Shown here: in pieces, positions 23,820-32,181 of the stretch
Layout: the number at the start of each line of letters is the position of its first letter
Numbering within the stretch: the stretch's first letter is position 1
DNA from: Nocardioides sp.
GTDB lineage: Bacteria; Actinomycetota; Actinomycetes; Propionibacteriales; Nocardioidaceae
DNA: 34,243 nt
Direction of reading: 5' to 3'
Assembly (NCBI RefSeq): GCF_029937575.1
Contig: NZ_JAPYPS010000040.1
Location: 1 to 34,243, forward strand
Made by a program: the position numbers and the translations under genes
The notes under the pieces: generated by a model
What the model was told of the DNA's origin: nothing
The model's input: only the letters and a program-made list of their open reading frames with translations
Database searches by the model: none

Positions 23820-24757
23820 GCGAGGCCTCCGAGCTTGGCGCGGGCGATGTTCTGACCGACCTGGGTGGCGGCTGCGGTCATGATGTCCAGGTTGCCGGCG
23901 TACGGCGGCAGGAAGTCGCCGGCGCCCTCGACCTCGACGAAGACCGAGACCTTGAGCTGGCCCTGGGTGGCGGCGGACGGCTCGTCTATCTGCGGCTCCT
24001 GGAGCAGCCGGTAGCCCGGGACGTACTCCTGCACCGCCTTCTCCATCGCGAAGACCGAGGCGACGATCGCGTCGCGGCCGTCCTGTCCGATGTCGGGCGA
24101 GACGGCGCAGTAGATCGTGTCGCGCATGATCATCGGCGGCTCGGCCGGGTTGAGGATGATGATCGCCTTGCCGCGCTTCGCGCCACCGATCGACTCCACG
24201 CCGGCCGCCGTCGTGCGGGTGAACTCGTCGATGTTGGCGCGGGTGCCGGGGCCGGCCGACAGGGAGGAGACCGACGCGACGATCTCCGCGTACGACACCC
24301 CCTCGGGGCCCGCGGCGCGGGTGACGGCCGCGACCATCGGGATGGTGGCCTGACCGCCGCAGGTGATCATGTTGACGTTGGCCTTCGCGACGTGCTCCTC
24401 GCCGTTGACCGGCGGGATCACCGCCGGGCCCACGGCGGCAGGCGTCAGGTCGATCGCGACGATGCCGGCCTCCTCGTAGCGCGGGGCGTACTCGCGGTGC
24501 ACGTAGGCGGAGGTCGCCTCGAAGATCAGGTCGGGCAGGACGTCCTGCTTGAGCAGCCAGTCGACGCCCTCGTGGGAGGACTCCAGACCGTTGTCGGCGG
24601 CCAGCTTGAGTCCCTCGGAGGCCGGGTCCACGCCGATCATCCAGCGCGGCTCGATGACATCGCTGCGCAGGAGCTTGTACATGAGGTCGGTCCCGATGTT
24701 GCCGGGGCCGACGATGGCGGCGGTCAGCTTGGATGCGGACGGTTCGGATGCGGGCAC
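23816..24757 (-). CDS. hsaG: HsaG, acylating propanal dehydrogenase
   Basis: A 313-residue acetaldehyde/propanal dehydrogenase. Rossmann motif [18 protein letters not shown] near residues 13-30, nucleophile Cys133 in [13 protein letters not shown], and a dimer segment near the C-terminus ([23 protein letters not shown], in two parts). It oxidises propanal from HsaF to propionyl-CoA with NAD. A much longer frame runs to 25564 over hsaE and is rejected: the GTG at 24757 is preceded at 8 bases by AAGGAG, which forms the last codons of hsaE, so its translation is coupled to hsaE. Confidence 0.95.
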   Translation of the reverse strand: MPASEPSASKLTAAIVGPGNIGTDLMYKLLRSDVIEPRWMIGVDPASEGLKLAADNGLESSHEGVDWLLKQDVLPDLIFEATSAYVHREYAPRYEEAGIVAIDLTPAAVGPAVIPPVNGEEHVAKANVNMITCGGQATIPMVAAVTRAAGPEGVSYAEIVASVSSLSAGPGTRANIDEFTRTTAAGVESIGGAKRGKAIIILNPAEPPMIMRDTIYCAVSPDIGQDGRDAIVASVFAMEKAVQEYVPGYRLLQEPQIDEPSAATQGQLKVSVFVEVEGAGDFLPPYAGNLDIMTAAATQVGQNIARAKLGGLA

Positions 24758-24762
24758 GGTCT

Positions 24763-25557
24763 CTACTCCTTGAAGGTGACGCTCAGGGGGGCGAACCCGC
24801 TGATGGACGCCTCGACCCGGTCGCCGGGGGCGAACGGCACGAACGGGCCCAGGGCCCCGGACAGAATCAGGTGGCCGGCGCGCAGCGGGTCGCCGAACCG
24901 CGCAGCTTGTACGGCGAGCCAGCGCAGCGCCTCGAGGGGGTCCCCGAGACAGGCCGCGCCGTTGCCGGCCGACCGCTCCTCGCCGTTGATGCTCAGCGAC
25001 ATGACCACGTCGACGGGCTCGATCTCGCTCAGCGGGAGCCCCTGGTCGCCGACGACGTAGAGGCCGCTCGAGGCGTTGTCGGCGACGGTGTCGGTGAAGG
25101 TGATCCCCCACTCGGCGATCCGGGAGTCCACGATCTCCAGGGCCGGCAACGCGACGTCGACGGCGGCTCGCACCAGGTCGAGGGTGATCTTCGACTCGGG
25201 GACGTCGATGTCGGCGGCGAGGCGGAAGGCCACCTCGGCCTCGACGCGCGGCTGCAGCAGGGTGGCCATCGAGATCGGGTCGTGGGCCGAGACGTCCATG
25301 TCGTCCATCAGGTAGCCGAAGTCGGGCTGGTCCACGCCGAGCTGGTCCTGCACGGCCTGCGACGTGGCGCCGATCTTGCGGCCGACGACGGTGGCTCCCG
25401 CGGCCAGGCGACCCTGCACGAGGCCCTGCTGCACGGCGTACGCCGCGGGCAGGTCGTCGGTGCCGATGAGATCGCGTACGGCGGCGCACGGCACCCGCGT
25501 CCGCTGCGCCTCGGCCAGGCGGTCGACGGCGGCCCGGATGGCGTCCTGAGAGATCAC
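24763..25557 (-). CDS. hsaE: HsaE, 2-hydroxyhexa-2,4-dienoate hydratase
   Basis: A 264-residue protein of the MhpD/fumarylacetoacetase-like hydratase family: [52 protein letters not shown] segment [21 protein letters not shown] in two parts, and [18 protein letters not shown]. It hydrates the dienoate released by HsaD. The GTG at 25557 is preferred over longer starts because those would cross the KstR box and kstD. No ribosome site precedes it; a TACCAT hexamer ends 6 bases upstream, so it is probably leaderless. It diverges from kstD across only 34 bases. Confidence 0.93.
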   Translation of the reverse strand: MISQDAIRAAVDRLAEAQRTRVPCAAVRDLIGTDDLPAAYAVQQGLVQGRLAAGATVVGRKIGATSQAVQDQLGVDQPDFGYLMDDMDVSAHDPISMATLLQPRVEAEVAFRLAADIDVPESKITLDLVRAAVDVALPALEIVDSRIAEWGITFTDTVADNASSGLYVVGDQGLPLSEIEPVDVVMSLSINGEERSAGNGAACLGDPLEALRWLAVQAARFGDPLRAGHLILSGALGPFVPFAPGDRVEASISGFAPLSVTFKE

Positions 25558-25563
25558 GGCGCA

Positions 25564-25569
25564 ATGGTA
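25564..25569 (-). promoter_or_regulatory. -10 element of hsaE
   Basis: TACCAT on the minus strand, 6 bases before the hsaE GTG; its first two bases (25568-25569) are inside the KstR box. Confidence 0.45.
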
Positions 25570-25581
25570 GAACCTGTTACA
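25568..25581. promoter_or_regulatory. KstR operator between hsaE and kstD
   Basis: TAGAACCTGTTACA matches the KstR motif TnnAACnnGTTnnA at every specified base. It lies in the middle of the 34-base gap, 10 bases from each start codon, and overlaps the -10 hexamers of both genes. Confidence 0.88.
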
Positions 25582-25583
25582 GT
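25578..25583 (+). promoter_or_regulatory. -10 element of kstD
   Basis: TACAGT, 8 bases before the kstD ATG, overlapping the right edge of the KstR box. No ribosome site is present. Confidence 0.45.
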
Positions 25584-25591
25584 TTTGCGCC

Positions 25592-27337
25592 ATGAGCACC
25601 CCTGTCTCCATGCCCGCCGACGGGCTCCCCACCGAGGTCGACGTCGTCGTCGTCGGAGCCGGCGGCGCGGGCATGAGCGCCGCCCTGGCAGCCGCCAAGC
25701 GCGGACTCGACACCGTCCTGCTGGAGAAGAGCGGCCACTTCGGCGGCTCCACCGCGCGCAGCGGCGGAGGGGTGTGGATGCCGGGGAACTACGCCCTGCA
25801 GGACGCCGGGCAGGCCGACCCGATCTCGGAGTCCAAGCGCTACCTCGACTCCATCGTCGGCGACGTCGTGCCCAAGCAGCGCCGCGACACCTACCTCGAC
25901 CGCGGGCCCGAGGTGCTCGACTTCATCAAGGCCAACACCCCGCTGCGCTTCACCTGGGTGCCGGACTACGCCGACTACCACCCCGAGGCGCCGGGTGGTC
26001 GGGTCAAGGGTCGCAGCTGCGAACCCATCCCGATGGATGCCAGCTTCCTCGGCGACGAGCTCGACCGGCTGCACCCGCAGTACACCAAGGCCCCGGCCAA
26101 CATGATCGTCACGCAGGCGATGTTCCGCAAGATCAGCCTCGGCCTGCGCACCCTCGGCGGACCGATCACCATGGCGAAGGTGCTGATCAACCGGATCATC
26201 GCCGGCCTGCGCGGACGCCGCATGTACGCGATGGGCAACGCCATCGCGATCGGTCTGCGCAAGGGCCTGATCGATGCTGAGGTGCCGCTGCACTACGACA
26301 CCGAGCTGGTCGACCTCGTGGTCGAGGACGGCCGCGTCGTCGGCGTCCGGGTCCGGCAGGGAGGCGACAGCGGGACCGAGCACGTCGTACGCGCCCGGCG
26401 GGGGGTGATCCTCGGCAGCGGCGGTTTCGAGCGCAACCTGGAGCTGCGTGAGCAGTACCAGCCGAAGCCGACGTCGGTCGACTGGACCACCGGCTCGCAG
26501 TTCAACACCGGCGCCGGTCTGGTCGCCGGGATGGCGGCCGGAGCGCAGACCGACCTCCTCGACGACTCGTGGTGGGGCCCGACGATCCCGCTACCGAGCG
26601 GGCCGTGGTTCTGCCTGGCCGAGCGCAACCTGCCGGGCTCGATCATCGTCAACCAGGCCGGCGAGCGCTACATGAACGAGGCGCTGCCTTACGTCGAGGC
26701 GGTCCACGAGATGTACGCCGGCGAGGCCACCGGCGTCGGGCACGTGCCGAGCTGGATGATCATCGACCAGCGCTACCGCAACCGCTACCTCTTCGCCGGG
26801 CTGTTCCCTCGCCAGCCCTTCCCCGGTCGCTGGTACAAGATGGGCACCGTCAAGAAGGCCGCCACCGTGGCCGAGCTGGCCGCCGAGATCGAGGTCCCGG
26901 CCGAGGCACTGACGGCGACGCTCGAGCGGTTCAACGGCTTCGCCAGGAGCGGTGACGACGCCGACTTCCGGCGCGGTGAGTCGGCCTACGACAAGTACTA
27001 CTCCGACCCCACCGTCAAGCCGAACCCGTCCCTGCAGGTGATCGACGAGGCACCGTTCTACGCCGTGAAGATCGTGCCCGGCGACCTCGGCACCAAGGGT
27101 GGGCTCGTCACCGACGAGCGGGCGCGGGTCCTGCGTCCCGACGGCTCCGCCATCGCCGGGTTGTACGCCGCCGGCAACGTCTCCTCGGCCGTCATGGGTC
27201 GCACCTACGCCGGCCCCGGCGCCACGATCGGCCCCGCCCTGGCGTTCGGCTACCTGGCCGCCGAGGACATTGCGAGCACCCCGGCCGGCGTCCCCGCCGG
27301 CGACTCCCCCGTCCACCGTGAGCAGGAGACCGCCTGA
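25592..27337 (+). CDS. kstD: KstD, 3-ketosteroid delta1-dehydrogenase
   Basis: A 581-residue flavoprotein. The FAD dinucleotide-binding motif VVVVGAGGAGMSAALAAAKRG is near residues 18-38 with LLEKSGHFGGSTARSGGG following. The C-terminal GRTYAGPGATIGPALAFGY holds the Tyr-x-x-x-Gly pair that corresponds to Tyr487/Gly491 of the Rhodococcus enzyme. It introduces the 1,2 double bond into ring A, which with 9-alpha-hydroxylation by KshAB (not in the window) opens ring B. First gene after the shared KstR box, divergent from hsaE; its stop overlaps the next ATG as TGATG. An internal ATG six codons later is a possible alternative start. Confidence 0.96.
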   Translation: MSTPVSMPADGLPTEVDVVVVGAGGAGMSAALAAAKRGLDTVLLEKSGHFGGSTARSGGGVWMPGNYALQDAGQADPISESKRYLDSIVGDVVPKQRRDTYLDRGPEVLDFIKANTPLRFTWVPDYADYHPEAPGGRVKGRSCEPIPMDASFLGDELDRLHPQYTKAPANMIVTQAMFRKISLGLRTLGGPITMAKVLINRIIAGLRGRRMYAMGNAIAIGLRKGLIDAEVPLHYDTELVDLVVEDGRVVGVRVRQGGDSGTEHVVRARRGVILGSGGFERNLELREQYQPKPTSVDWTTGSQFNTGAGLVAGMAAGAQTDLLDDSWWGPTIPLPSGPWFCLAERNLPGSIIVNQAGERYMNEALPYVEAVHEMYAGEATGVGHVPSWMIIDQRYRNRYLFAGLFPRQPFPGRWYKMGTVKKAATVAELAAEIEVPAEALTATLERFNGFARSGDDADFRRGESAYDKYYSDPTVKPNPSLQVIDEAPFYAVKIVPGDLGTKGGLVTDERARVLRPDGSAIAGLYAAGNVSSAVMGRTYAGPGATIGPALAFGYLAAEDIASTPAGVPAGDSPVHREQETA

Positions 27338-28215
27338 TGCCCATCGACCCCAGCGTCGCCGTCGGCGCCGACCTCGGCGAGCGCACCTTCTCGTGGTCCG
27401 AGAGCGACGTGCTGCTCTACCACCTCGGGATCGGTGCCGGCTCCCGCGCGGGCGACAACCTCGCGCCGGCCGCCCTCGCCTACACGCTCGACGACGCGCG
27501 GCTCCAGGTCCTGCCGTCGTTCGGCGTGGTGGCGCCGACCTTCCACGAGACCGACCCGCCGCCCCTGGACCTGCCCGGCTGCGACATCAACCTGGCCCAG
27601 GTCGTGCACGGCTCGCAGTCGATCAGCGTGCACGGCCCACTGCCCACGTCCGGGACGGCCACGATCCGCACCACGCTCACCGACATCTGGGACAAGGGCA
27701 AGGCCTGCGTCATCTGGCAGGAGGGCGTGGTGACTGCTGCCTCGGGTGAGCCGCTGTGGACGGTGCGGTCCTCGATCTTCGTGAAGGGCGAGGGCGGGTG
27801 GGGTGGCGACCGCGGCTCCTCCCAGGCGGTCGCCCTGCCCGAGCGCGAGCCCGACGCCGCCACGACGTACGACGTGACACCGCAGCAGGCGCTTCTCTAC
27901 CGCCTCTGCGGCGACCGCAACCCGCTGCACGCCGACCCGGACTTCGCCAAGGGCGCCGGCTTCCCGGCGCCGATCCTGCACGGTCTGTGCTCCTACGGCA
28001 TCGTGCTGCGCGAGCTCACCGACGCGTTGCTGGACGGCGACGCGACGAGGGTCGGCGGCTTCGGCGGACGCTTCTCCGGGGTGGTCTTCCCCGGGGAGAC
28101 GATCGGGGTGAAGGGGTGGCGCGAGGACGGCCGCATCGTGGCCTCGGCCGCCATCGCCGGTGGCGAGCGCGACGGCTCGCCCGTGCTGGCCGACGTGGTG
28201 CTCGACCTCGCGTGA
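27337..28215 (+). CDS. chsH3: MaoC-type enoyl-CoA hydratase (ChsH3/Hsd4B-like, Rv3538-like)
   Basis: A 292-residue double hot-dog hydratase. The N-terminal half is degenerate; the C-terminal half carries the hydratase-2 motif YRLCGDRNPLHADPDFAKGAGF with the catalytic Asp and His, then PILHGLCSYG. It overlaps kstD by one base, as Rv3538 follows kstD in M. tuberculosis, where the protein is reported to hydrate a cholesterol side-chain enoyl-CoA with R stereochemistry. That function is transferred here by family and position, not shown. Its presence suggests steroids with side chains (sterols or bile acids) are used, although no other side-chain genes are in the window. Confidence 0.85.
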   Translation: MPIDPSVAVGADLGERTFSWSESDVLLYHLGIGAGSRAGDNLAPAALAYTLDDARLQVLPSFGVVAPTFHETDPPPLDLPGCDINLAQVVHGSQSISVHGPLPTSGTATIRTTLTDIWDKGKACVIWQEGVVTAASGEPLWTVRSSIFVKGEGGWGGDRGSSQAVALPEREPDAATTYDVTPQQALLYRLCGDRNPLHADPDFAKGAGFPAPILHGLCSYGIVLRELTDALLDGDATRVGGFGGRFSGVVFPGETIGVKGWREDGRIVASAAIAGGERDGSPVLADVVLDLA

Positions 28216-28217
28216 CC

Positions 28218-28231
28218 CCGCCTGGGGGCGG
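28218..28231 (+). terminator. Small hairpin after the hydratase gene
   Basis: CCGCC and GGCGG pair around TGGG, 3 bases past the hydratase stop. It is a weak terminator candidate and lies in the promoter region of purT. Confidence 0.3.
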
Positions 28232-28235
28232 CCTC

Positions 28236-28241
28236 TAGGTT
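28236..28241 (+). promoter_or_regulatory. -10 element of purT
   Basis: TAGGTT, 7 bases before the GTG at 28249; no ribosome site. Confidence 0.5.
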
Positions 28242-28248
28242 GGGCGCC

Positions 28249-29469
28249 GTGACGATCCTGGGTACGCCGCTGAGTCCGACCTCCACCCGCGTCCTGCTGC
28301 TCGGCTCCGGCGAGCTCGGCAAGGAGCTGGTCATCGAGCTGCAACGCCTCGGGGTGGAGACCATCGCCGTCGACCGGTACGCCGACGCCCCGGCGATGCA
28401 GGTCGCCCACCGCAGCCACGTGATCGACATGCTCGACGCGGCCGAGGTGCGACGCGTGGTCGAGCTCGAGCAGCCGCACTGGGTCGTCCCGGAGATCGAG
28501 GCCATCCACACCCCGACGCTGCGCGACCTCGAGGCCGAGGGCGTCACCGTCATCCCCACGGCTCGGGCAGCCTGGCTCACGATGGACCGCGAGGGGATCC
28601 GCCGCCTGGTCGCCGAGGAGCTGTCGGTGACCACGTCGCCGTACCGCTTCGCCGACACCGCCGAGGACTTCGCCGCGGCCGTCGCGGAGATCGGCCTGCC
28701 GTGCGTGGTCAAGCCGGTGATGTCGTCGTCCGGCAAGGGCCAGTCGGTGGTCCGCTCTCCCGAGGACGTGGCGACGGCGTGGGAGTACGCCCAGTCCGGT
28801 GGTCGCGCCGGCCAGGGGCGCGTGATCGTCGAGGGGTTCGTGCCCTTCGACTACGAGATCACGCTGCTGACCATCAAGCACGCGAGCGTGGAGGCCCCTG
28901 ACGACCCGGCCCAGGACCTCGTGTCGTTCTGCGCCCCCATCGGGCACGTCCAGGTCGACGGCGACTATCGCGAGTCGTGGCAGCCCCAGCCGATGGACGG
29001 AGTCGTGCTCGCGCGTGCGCGGGAGATGGCCGAGACCGTGGTGCGCGAGCTGTGCGGCCGCGACGGGCGTGGGCTCTTCGGCGTCGAGCTCTTCGTGAGC
29101 GGTGACGAGGTCATCTTCTCCGAGCTCTCCCCCCGGCCCCACGACACCGGGCTGGTCACCCTGGTCTCGCAGGACCTCTCGGAGTTCGCCCTGCACGCGC
29201 GCGCGATCCTGGGCCTGCCCATCCCCTCGATCCGGGCCCGCGGAGCAGCGGCGTCGTGCGCGGTGCTGGTCGAGGGCGACCGGGTCGCGCCGAGCTTCGC
29301 CGGCATCGAGCGCGCGCTCGCGGTGCCGGACACCCAGGTGCGCGTCTTCGGCAAGCCCGAGGTCGTCGGTCGGCGACGGATGGCGGTCACGCTCGCGCTG
29401 GGTCTCGACGTCGACGAGGCGCGCGCCACCGCGCGCGACGCGGCGGCCGCCATCACGGTCGTGGAGTAG
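28249..29469 (+). CDS. purT: PurT, formate-dependent phosphoribosylglycinamide formyltransferase
   Basis: A 406-residue ATP-grasp protein. [29 protein letters not shown] at the N-terminus (in family order), [28 protein letters not shown] (ATP-binding), [29 protein letters not shown] with the Mg-binding acidic residues. It makes formyl-GAR from GAR, formate and ATP in purine synthesis. The frame starts at 28240 with TTG, but the GTG at 28249 lies 7 bases after a TAGGTT hexamer and is chosen. It is outside the steroid regulon as far as the sequence shows. It converges with the next gene across 5 bases. Confidence 0.93.
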   Translation: MTILGTPLSPTSTRVLLLGSGELGKELVIELQRLGVETIAVDRYADAPAMQVAHRSHVIDMLDAAEVRRVVELEQPHWVVPEIEAIHTPTLRDLEAEGVTVIPTARAAWLTMDREGIRRLVAEELSVTTSPYRFADTAEDFAAAVAEIGLPCVVKPVMSSSGKGQSVVRSPEDVATAWEYAQSGGRAGQGRVIVEGFVPFDYEITLLTIKHASVEAPDDPAQDLVSFCAPIGHVQVDGDYRESWQPQPMDGVVLARAREMAETVVRELCGRDGRGLFGVELFVSGDEVIFSELSPRPHDTGLVTLVSQDLSEFALHARAILGLPIPSIRARGAAASCAVLVEGDRVAPSFAGIERALAVPDTQVRVFGKPEVVGRRRMAVTLALGLDVDEARATARDAAAAITVVE

Positions 29470-29474
29470 CCGCC

Positions 29475-30719
29475 TCAGGCCTTGCGCGCCACGACGTACA
29501 GCCGCTCGGTGGTCTCACCCCGCGCGCGGATGGGGCCGCGGCGGTACCACTCGATCTCCGTGAGACCGGCCTGCTCGACGAGCGCGACGACCTCGGCGGG
29601 CTCGTTGAAGACGAAGTCGAGGTCGATCTCGCGCTCGAACCACGTCGGGTTGTTGCGGACGTCGCTCCCGCAGTGCATGCCCAGCACCAGCCATCCGCCG
29701 GGGGCCAGGGGGCGCACCAGGGAGGCGATCGCCTCGGGCAGCTCGGAGGGCGCCAGGTGGATCAGGGAGTACCAGGCCAGCACGGCCGACCAGCCCTCCG
29801 CGGTGGTCGGCCGCATGAGCCGGCGGAGGTCGCCGACCTCGTAGCGGCCCTCGGGGAAGCGCTCCCGTGCCTGCTCGATCATCTCGGGCGTGAGGTCGAT
29901 CCCGGTGGCCTCGGCGCCTGCCGCGGCGAGGTAGGCCGTCGTGTGCCCGGGACCGCAGCCGACCTCCACGACCGGTCCGCCGGTCCTCTCGTCGGCCGCG
30001 TGGGCGATCACCCGGTCCAGCAGCCACGTCTCGAAGGGCTGCTTGTCGTCGAGCAGCTCGTCGGTCAGGGCGGCGGCGTACGCCACAGCGACCGCGCCGT
30101 ACGACGCGCGGACCTTGGCGTCGCGGGCCTCGGCTCCGGCGGCGAGCACCGACTCCCGGTCGGAGCCCGGCTCGGCCGAGGCTGTAGCCGGCCCCGTCGA
30201 GGCGTCGGAGGCCTCGACCGGACCCAGCAGATGGATCCAGCGGTGGTCCTGCTCACGGGGCCGCTTGGGCTGCTGGATCACCAGCGGCGGCTCGGCGGTC
30301 GCCATCCGGGCGAGGCAGGCCTCCACCTCGGCGCGGTCGGCGAAGGCGTGGAGTCGTTCGGTGCGGGTCTTGAGGGCGCCCGGCGCCTGGGCGCCTCGCA
30401 GCAGCAGGACGGTCAGCAGCGCCCGCTCGTCGGGAGCCCACTCGTGCCGGGCCGCGATGGTCTGGACGTACTTCAGCGTGCGCCGACCGGAGTCCTGCCA
30501 GGTGACAGCGACCAGGTCCTGCTCCTTGAGTGCGCGCAGCACGCGGTGCACGGTCGCCTCGTCGTAGTCGGTGACCGGCTCCCGGCTGCTCGACTGGTTG
30601 CACGCGGTGATCACGGCGTTGACCGACATCGGGTAGCTCCCGGGCACGGTCACCTCCTTCTCGAGGAGGCTGCCCAGGACGCGTTGCTCTTCGGCGGTCA
30701 GCTCGGGGAGGTCACTCAC
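29475..30719 (-). CDS. Fusion of YceH/DUF480 winged-helix protein and SAM methyltransferase
   Basis: A 414-residue two-part protein. Residues about 6-165 are a DUF480 (YceH) unit: LTAEEQRVLGSLLEKEVTVP, YPMSVNAVITACNQSSSREP, LRALKEQDLV, PDERALLTVLLLRGAQAPGAL and FADRAEVEACLARMA. A Ser/Ala/Glu-rich linker (about 167-200) leads to a class I methyltransferase with motif I VVEVGCGPGHTT at 250-261, acidic D275 (GIDLTPEM), and GGWLVLGMH. The combination suggests a DNA- or RNA-binding scaffold joined to a methyltransferase; the substrate is unknown. The longer frame to 30776 is rejected: the GTG at 30719 lies 7 bases after a TAGGCT hexamer. Divergent from the MFS gene. Confidence 0.85.
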   Translation of the reverse strand: MSDLPELTAEEQRVLGSLLEKEVTVPGSYPMSVNAVITACNQSSSREPVTDYDEATVHRVLRALKEQDLVAVTWQDSGRRTLKYVQTIAARHEWAPDERALLTVLLLRGAQAPGALKTRTERLHAFADRAEVEACLARMATAEPPLVIQQPKRPREQDHRWIHLLGPVEASDASTGPATASAEPGSDRESVLAAGAEARDAKVRASYGAVAVAYAAALTDELLDDKQPFETWLLDRVIAHAADERTGGPVVEVGCGPGHTTAYLAAAGAEATGIDLTPEMIEQARERFPEGRYEVGDLRRLMRPTTAEGWSAVLAWYSLIHLAPSELPEAIASLVRPLAPGGWLVLGMHCGSDVRNNPTWFEREIDLDFVFNEPAEVVALVEQAGLTEIEWYRRGPIRARGETTERLYVVARKA

Positions 30720-30726
30720 CCAGCCG

Positions 30727-30732
30727 AGCCTA
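30727..30732 (-). promoter_or_regulatory. -10 element of the DUF480-methyltransferase gene
   Basis: TAGGCT on the minus strand, 7 bases before the GTG at 30719. Confidence 0.5.
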
Positions 30733-30787
30733 ACGGGGCTGCCACGAGGGCGGCGCCCGCGAGGGCAGAGGCTCACCGCCCGCCGGG

Positions 30788-30793
30788 TAGACA
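30788..30793 (+). promoter_or_regulatory. Possible -10 element of the MFS gene
   Basis: TAGACA, 6 bases before the GTG at 30800. It lacks the final T of TANNNT, so support rests on spacing. Confidence 0.35.
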
Positions 30794-30799
30794 GGGGCT

Positions 30800-32047
30800 G
30801 TGGCTGCTCCCACCACCGCTCCCCTGACGTGGGAGAGACGTCGGTTCTTCCTGATGCTCGGCGCTCCGGCCCTCGGGATGGCGATGGTCGTCACCGTCAT
30901 CTCCACCTACCTCCCGGTCCTGGTGGTCGAGGCCTCCGGCCCCGTGCTGGTCGGGGTCCTGATCGGAGCGGAGGGCTTCTTCGGGATCTTCATGCCGCTG
31001 CTCGTGGGCACCTGGTCGGACCGGCGCTCCACCACGGTGCGGGACCGGCTGCCCCTGCTCGTCGGTTTCGCGGTCGTCGTCGTGGCCGCGATGGCGGCTG
31101 TCGGGGTGACGGCGGGGCTCGGGGCGCGATCGTTCGTCTGGTACGCGCCCGTGCTGGTGCTCGTCTTCGGCGGCTACTACGCGTTCCTGGCGCCGTACTG
31201 GTCGATCTATCCCGACCTGGTGCCCGACCAGGAGAGCGGGCGCTCACGCAGCGCCGAGGGCACGATGCGCGTCATCGGCGTCGGCCTGGCGCTGGTCGGC
31301 GGCGGGCTGCTCCTGGACGTCTGGGTCGGGTTGCCCTTCCTGGTCGGTGCCGCTGTCGCCGCCGTAGTGACAGTGGTGCTCGTGGTCGCCCTGCGTCCAC
31401 ACCTCTCCGAACCGGTCGAGAAGGACACGTCGGGGCGTCGCTCGCTGGCCACTGCCTTCTCGCTGCTGCGCGAGCCCGGTATCCGGGTGATGTGCCTGGC
31501 CGAGGGTCTGTGGAACTTCGCCCTGTCGGCCCTGAGGGCCTTCGTGGTCCTCTACTTCACCGTCGGGCTCGATCGCTCCTCGACCTTCGTCGCGACGGTG
31601 ATCTTTCCTCTGGTCGCCGTCGGCATCGCGGCCGCGGCCCCGACCGTGGGGTGGCTGGCCGACCGAGTGGGCCAGGTGCGGGTGCTGCTCGTGGCGACCA
31701 CCGTGTACGCCGTCGGCATGGCGCTGCCCGGCTTCACCTCGGCCTGGTGGGTGATCGTCGTCATCCCGGTGGTGGCCGCCGGCGCGGCGACCGTGATGAC
31801 ATTGCCCTTCTCGGTCCTGATGCGGTTGATCCCCGAGCGCAACCACGGCGCGGCCTCGGGTCTCTTCGGCTTCAGCAGAGGGCTGGGCTCGACCCTGGGT
31901 CCGCTCGTCGCCGGGGTGACGATCCTGGTGCTGGCACCCGTGCTCGACGACACCCAGGGGTACGCGGCGATGTGGTGGGTGTGCTCGGCGGCGCTGCTGC
32001 TCACGATCCCGCTGCTGTGGCGGGTGCGTCACGACGACCGGTTGTGA
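30800..32047 (+). CDS. Major facilitator superfamily transporter
   Basis: A 415-residue integral membrane protein with about 12 hydrophobic helices. Family signs: the loop 2-3 motif GTWSDRRSTTVRDRLPLLVG in the first half, its counterpart VGWLADRVGQVRVLL in the second, and SGLFGFSRGLGSTLGPLVAG. The loop sequence resembles sugar-type or drug-type MFS carriers, but the substrate cannot be named. GTG start with no ribosome site, so probably leaderless. It is divergent from the DUF480-methyltransferase gene over 80 bases, with no visible tie to the steroid genes. Confidence 0.85.
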   Translation: MAAPTTAPLTWERRRFFLMLGAPALGMAMVVTVISTYLPVLVVEASGPVLVGVLIGAEGFFGIFMPLLVGTWSDRRSTTVRDRLPLLVGFAVVVVAAMAAVGVTAGLGARSFVWYAPVLVLVFGGYYAFLAPYWSIYPDLVPDQESGRSRSAEGTMRVIGVGLALVGGGLLLDVWVGLPFLVGAAVAAVVTVVLVVALRPHLSEPVEKDTSGRRSLATAFSLLREPGIRVMCLAEGLWNFALSALRAFVVLYFTVGLDRSSTFVATVIFPLVAVGIAAAAPTVGWLADRVGQVRVLLVATTVYAVGMALPGFTSAWWVIVVIPVVAAGAATVMTLPFSVLMRLIPERNHGAASGLFGFSRGLGSTLGPLVAGVTILVLAPVLDDTQGYAAMWWVCSAALLLTIPLLWRVRHDDRL

Positions 32048-32103
32048 GGTCGCAGGTTGGCCGGATGCCGCAGCCTCGGAGCAGCGGACTCGATCGACCC
32101 CGG

Positions 32104-32141
32104 CCTCGCGCTTCGCGCCGTCGCCGACGGAGCGCGCGAGG
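32104..32141. terminator. Nested hairpin between the MFS gene and the PKD-like gene
   Basis: CCTCGCGC (32104-32111) pairs with GCGCGAGG (32134-32141). Inside, CCGTCG (32118-32123) and CGACGG (32125-32130) can also pair. It lies between convergent genes and could end transcripts from both sides. Confidence 0.5.
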
Positions 32142-32181
32142 TGGTGGTCTCGGACGACGACGAAGGCTGCGCGGGACGCAA

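Noticed and set aside
23816..25564. A 582-codon version of hsaG, apparently fused to an upstream domain
   Set aside because: The extra part is hsaE in another frame. The GTG at 24757 with AAGGAG gives the standard HsaG length.
27250..29196. A 648-codon minus-strand frame opposite the hydratase and purT
   Set aside because: It is antisense to well-supported genes; no domain is recognisable in its translation.
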